The translations under genes were made by a program, and so were the position numbers. This document shows positions 14,322-14,381 of a stretch of 14,381 nt of DNA, piece by piece; the first letter of the stretch is position 1, and the number at the start of each line of letters is the position of its first letter. Origin of the DNA: Actinomycetota bacterium (GTDB lineage: Bacteria; Actinomycetota; Humimicrobiia; Humimicrobiales; Humimicrobiaceae). The notes below the pieces were generated by a model. It saw only the letters and a program-made list of their open reading frames with translations, ran no database searches and was not told where the DNA came from. The DNA lies in contig JAQVEM010000019.1 in assembly GCA_028697935.1 (NCBI GenBank), positions 1 to 14,381 on the forward strand, given 5' to 3'.

Positions 14322-14381
14322 ATTTTGTCTTCCTGATTGTTTTTTATATAAATTTCATTATATTTATTTACAGCCCGATGA

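Noticed and set aside
14273..14381. Open frame from the right edge (about 35 codons, minus strand)
   Set aside because: It could be the end of a gene outside the window, but there is nothing recognisable in it and it overlaps the small ORF with a ribosome site; left undecided rather than annotated.

Overview
The window is AT-rich and gene-dense. Twelve full-length or near full-length genes and one cut-off gene lie on the minus strand, and a single gene lies on the plus strand. No tRNA, rRNA, CRISPR array or insertion sequence is visible. An Rnf-type ion-pumping complex, the FMN-attaching enzyme ApbE, dodecin and a DUF2400/TIGR02757 protein, in a low-GC genome with clear Shine-Dalgarno sites and frequent AGA arginine codons, point to an anaerobic low-GC bacterium. 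The phylum cannot be fixed from this sequence alone.

Left part (1-2818, minus): the start of an Rnf operon in the order apbE, rnfC, rnfD, with rnfD running off the left edge. Rnf couples ferredoxin:NAD oxidoreduction to Na+ or H+ transport, and ApbE attaches the covalent FMN that RnfG and RnfD need. Next (3042-4409) comes a two-domain oxidoreductase (Rossmann plus SAF, COG4091 type), with a good promoter in front of it. Then follow a predicted surface lipoprotein with an internal Ig-like duplication (4648-5931) and a small cupin (6045-6389).

Middle and right part (6566-13005): a carbohydrate region. An operon of two related GT4-type glycosyltransferases and one (alpha/alpha)6-type glycosidase-like protein (13005 down to 9432) is followed, after an interruption, by a GH130 enzyme (7636-6566), the family of mannoside phosphorylases and beta-mannosidases. 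None of the four has a signal peptide, so I infer cytoplasmic synthesis and turnover of a glycan or glycoside, possibly mannose-based. The interruption holds dodecin, an RRM RNA-binding protein, and on the opposite strand a small membrane protein with an HEYGH zinc-protease signature. This last gene has its own promoter, and a two-way terminator separates it from dodecin.

Right end: a DUF2400/TIGR02757 gene (13371-14165), preceded by a possible 44-residue ORF with a good ribosome binding site. The two gene-free stretches longer than 300 bases (8151-8570 and 13006-13370) hold promoters and short repeats, described below.
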